DNA from: Bacteroidales bacterium UBA3754
GTDB taxonomy: Bacteria; Bacteroidota; Bacteroidia; Bacteroidales; UBA1715
Direction: 5' to 3'
NCBI GenBank assembly: GCA_002371705.1
Contig: DFGI01000066.1
Span: 62,001 to 126,000, forward strand
DNA: 64,000 nt
The notes beneath the pieces were generated by a model. It did not search any database. It saw nothing but the letters and a program-made list of their open reading frames with translations, and was not told the origin of the DNA. Of this stretch, positions 61,960-64,000 are shown one piece after another; within the stretch, counting starts at the first letter, position 1, and every line of letters starts with the position of its first letter. Position numbers and translations under genes: made by a program.

Positions 61960-62655
61960 ATGAAACGAGTTCTACTATATTGCATAGTGTTGTTCGCTTG
62001 TTTGTCGTGTTCCAAGGAAAAAACGGAGCCCGGCATCGCGTGGGATAGATATTATCCGACGAAAATAGGCGTGGGCAATGTGTATGAACTTACGCAAATA
62101 AAAATTGACGTGTTGGCTGATAAAAAAGATACAGCGGTGTTTTATATGCACGAAGTGGTTTCGGCGCTCATATCCGATACCAATTCTTGCAAGGTTTATG
62201 CGGTGAACAGTTTCAAGTCGGAAACACCCAATGGACCGTGGCAACCGTATGTTTCGTCGAGTGTTTGGAAATATACGAATACAATTGTGAAAGTGGAACA
62301 AAATGTGCCATATCAAGTTCTGAAATTTCCCGCAAAACTCGATTATTCGTGGAATTTGAACTTGTTCAACGAAAACGAGGAACAATTGGCTCGTTATGAA
62401 AAAATCCAAATTACCGACACAATTTTAGGTGTGCCGTACGATTCAGTTCTTGTAGTTATGCAGCAAAACTTTAAGTCTCTTTATACGTGGCAATACGGCG
62501 AAGAACGCTATGCCAAAAATATTGGAATGGTTTACAAAAAAACAATTGATGTTGAGTCGCAGCCGAATCATGCTCGAATTGATTTGAGCAAACCAATTGA
62601 AGAACGAATTACCAAAGGTACCATCACGCAGTATCGCTTGGTTTATAAACAGTAG
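61960..62655 (+). CDS. Lipoprotein, unknown function
   Basis: This is a 231-residue lipoprotein with lipobox ACLSC (Cys17). The mature part begins SKEKTEPGIAWDRYYPTKIG, followed by beta-rich sequence with aromatic turns (WKYTNTIVKVEQNVPYQVLK; LYTWQYGEERYAKNIGMVYK). Similar small lipoproteins beginning with a 'YYPxxxGxxxxY' segment are common in Bacteroidota; none has a known role to my knowledge. It is 5 bases upstream of the next gene. Confidence 0.78.
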   Translation: MKRVLLYCIVLFACLSCSKEKTEPGIAWDRYYPTKIGVGNVYELTQIKIDVLADKKDTAVFYMHEVVSALISDTNSCKVYAVNSFKSETPNGPWQPYVSSSVWKYTNTIVKVEQNVPYQVLKFPAKLDYSWNLNLFNENEEQLARYEKIQITDTILGVPYDSVLVVMQQNFKSLYTWQYGEERYAKNIGMVYKKTIDVESQPNHARIDLSKPIEERITKGTITQYRLVYKQ

Positions 62656-62660
62656 CACGT

Positions 62661-63731
62661 ATGAAGATTTTTCGTCCGATAATATTGTTTTGTTTTTTTG
62701 CCTGTTTTGCATATGTGGTTGTGGGACAGCAATTTATAGTATATGATACAATTCCGATAAAACATGGAACAAGCCGTATTCGTTTGTATCGAAACATTGA
62801 AAAATGGTTCGAGAAGGAGAAAGGGCAGAAGTTATTGGCAAAGAATAAGAAGGAATTGAAATTTCAAGGAAAAGGTTATTTTCCGTATGCAAATTATGTG
62901 CAAATGCCCGATGTGTATTTGTCGTCGCACGCAGCTGAGAAAACCAAGGGAAGTATAGTGTTTTCCATCGCTGTTGAGATTCAGGATTCAATAATTGTTG
63001 CAAAGTTTTCGAATTTTCAACACGAAGCCCGTTTTACGGAATACGGAAGCACTTCGTTTGGTCGGTTGATGAACTACGAAAAGGTTCCGTCGGGAAAGTG
63101 TATGGAAGTGGAGGAGTGGTGCAATGCTGTGTGGGCAGATATGAAAGCGTGGGCGGTGTATGAAACCAAAACGCGTGCAAAACGGATGATTCCGTCAACG
63201 CTTGTGCGAAAACGTACGTATAAAGTTCAGGAAGAAGAAGTTGTGGCTCCACCAACAGCCCAGCCGTTTGATAATGCGGAGTATTTGAAGTTGGAAAATT
63301 ATTTGTTGAAAGACACTGAAGGAAAGTATGCCGACTACAACAAAGACCCTGAGGAAATAGAAGCGGAAAAGGCTGCCGCGGCGGCCGCTTTGGCGGAAAA
63401 AGAAAAGAAAAAGCATAAAGATACTGAAGCTGAGGAAGAACAGGAACCTGACGAAGAACAGGTGGATGAAGCCCAGCCAGATGTACAGGAATCCGAACCT
63501 TCGCCTGTTAAAGAATCTGTGGAGCCTGCCGACGATGACGAGGATGAGGATTATGATGATGAGGAGGAACAGCCTGCAAAGAAGTCGAAGGCTAAGAAAG
63601 ACGAAAAAGCACCGAAAGCAAAGGCGGCAAAAGAATCAAAGCCAGCAAAGGCTCCGAAGGAAAAGAAACCGAAAAAGCCTGCCGACGACTATGATGATTA
63701 TGAAGATGAGGACGAGGAGGATGACTATTGA
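62661..63731 (+). CDS. Secreted DUF4468-like protein with long charged tail
   Basis: The product is 356 residues. A signal peptide (ending YVVVGQ) is followed by a folded domain (about 25-190) resembling DUF4468: a GYFPYANYVQMP-like segment, then IVFSIAVEIQDSIIVAKFSN and ATG-free beta strands. From about residue 200 the protein is low complexity: Glu/Asp blocks, then a Lys/Ala/Pro-rich part (AKKSKAKKDEKAPKAKAAKE) and an acidic end (YDDYEDEDEEDDY). The tail is surely disordered and may bind a polycation or cell-wall polymer. The antisense and +2 frames of the tail give long ORFs that are artefacts of its codon bias. Confidence 0.75.
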   Translation: MKIFRPIILFCFFACFAYVVVGQQFIVYDTIPIKHGTSRIRLYRNIEKWFEKEKGQKLLAKNKKELKFQGKGYFPYANYVQMPDVYLSSHAAEKTKGSIVFSIAVEIQDSIIVAKFSNFQHEARFTEYGSTSFGRLMNYEKVPSGKCMEVEEWCNAVWADMKAWAVYETKTRAKRMIPSTLVRKRTYKVQEEEVVAPPTAQPFDNAEYLKLENYLLKDTEGKYADYNKDPEEIEAEKAAAAAALAEKEKKKHKDTEAEEEQEPDEEQVDEAQPDVQESEPSPVKESVEPADDDEDEDYDDEEEQPAKKSKAKKDEKAPKAKAAKESKPAKAPKEKKPKKPADDYDDYEDEDEEDDY

Positions 63732-63732
63732 T

Positions 63733-63788
63733 AATGCTCAATGCGTAATTCATAATGCACAATTCACAATGTACAATGCACAATTATA
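63733..63788. repeat. Heptanucleotide tandem repeat (AATGCAC-like, 8 units)
   Basis: Eight consecutive 7-base units with consensus AATGCAC are seen: AATGCTC, AATGCGT, AATTCAT, AATGCAC, AATTCAC, AATGTAC, AATGCAC, AATTATA. They fill the gap between two convergent genes, and the last unit contains the stop of the minus-strand gene. Confidence 0.8.
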
Positions 63789-63999
63789 GTTGGGTTGTAA
63801 TCCATTTGTGTAATGCGTCCATACGTGCATCGAATGATTCGGTGAGGTGGGTTTCGAGGAACGAAATCGTTTGATATTTTGCTTCGATGGCAATGGTTGC
63901 TTGTAAGGCTCCTGATGTGGTTTTCGCTACTCGTAGTCGAATATTTAGATTATTTGGATAAACACCTGTGAATCCCCATATTTTAATAGGTTCAACCAG
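63784..63999 (-). CDS. C-terminal end of an unidentified protein (5' end outside window)
   Basis: The minus-strand frame ending at TAA 63786-63784 is open to the right edge and encodes 71 residues: LVEPIKIWGFTGVYPNNLNI, then RLRVAKTTSGALQATIAIEA, then KYQTISFLETHLTESFDARM, then DALHKWITTQL. The other frames are interrupted. The ending is an amphipathic helix after a beta-rich part. I do not recognise the family. Confidence 0.55.
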   Translation of the reverse strand: MVEPIKIWGFTGVYPNNLNIRLRVAKTTSGALQATIAIEAKYQTISFLETHLTESFDARMDALHKWITTQL

Positions 64000-64000
64000 C

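Noticed and set aside
63466..63789. 107-residue Arg/Lys-rich ORF in the tail of the 62661 gene
   Set aside because: It is an out-of-frame shadow of the charged low-complexity tail.
1..64000. CRISPR arrays, tRNA or rRNA genes, and prophage structural genes
   Set aside because: Looked for on both strands; no regularly spaced direct repeats with spacers, no tRNA-like cloverleaf with CCA end, and no phage structural or integrase genes were seen.

Overview
The window looks like a chromosomal segment of an anaerobic Bacteroidota bacterium, most likely order Bacteroidales. The reasons are: many promoters of the Bacteroidota sigma-A type (TAnnTTTG at -7, sometimes TTTG at -33); few Shine-Dalgarno sequences; the conserved cluster DUF1599 / BT_3928-like DoxX protein / tpiA; the menG-porT pair; several secreted proteins with type IX secretion (T9SS) C-terminal sorting domains; and a SpvB/RHS protein of the Bacteroidota kind. 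Family-level placement is not possible by eye.

Layout. 1-1661: end of an ExbB/ExbD energy-transduction operon with a strong terminator. 1889-2090: an unannotated rod-shaped structured RNA with its own terminator. 2215-6004: a secreted FISUMP-like protein, a uracil-DNA-glycosylase-like protein and a membrane protein. 5994-8540 (minus): uvrC and a TacT-like GNAT gene with a 58-residue partner. 8857-8900: a three-way-junction leader in front of a 1.77-kilo-residue T9SS substrate (8949-14249). 14408-23177: an OmpA/TPR lipoprotein, a second giant T9SS substrate with Ig-like domains, and a YD-repeat protein. 23174-23983: folP. 24160-33508: a polymorphic-toxin-like island. It holds a palindrome, a promoter, a small T9SS-tagged YD protein, a 2034-residue SpvB/RHS protein ending in an HEAHH metallopeptidase-like tip, two related secreted immunity candidates, and between and after them gene debris (a ruvX 3' end, an IS3-family transposase end, an RHS fragment).

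33539-41943: housekeeping block with the DUF1599 gene, DoxX, tpiA, folK, three SurA-like periplasmic folding factors and tcdA. 41948-45095 (minus): a four-gene operon with dprA. 45180-50951: ychF, a TRIC-type channel, a Cthe_2159-like carbohydrate-binding lipoprotein, a DUF2490 barrel, an SGNH hydrolase and a GNAT. 51050-52156: an unknown gene and a repeat-bearing non-coding stretch. 52157-56191: ogt, a CAT-like acetyltransferase with a polytopic membrane protein, menG and porT. 56276-56682: two small genes, one DUF5053-like. 56701-63731: an FAD oxidoreductase, a SpoU methyltransferase, metF, an ABC-F ATPase, a lipoprotein and a DUF4468-like protein. A heptanucleotide tandem repeat and the 3' end of an unknown gene close the window.

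How the parts connect: porT encodes a T9SS component, and the window carries at least three T9SS-type substrates. The SurA-like trio and several barrels also belong to the envelope. The most unusual content is the RHS/immunity-like island, the structured RNA at 1889, the leader RNA at 8857 and the unannotated partner of the GNAT protein.
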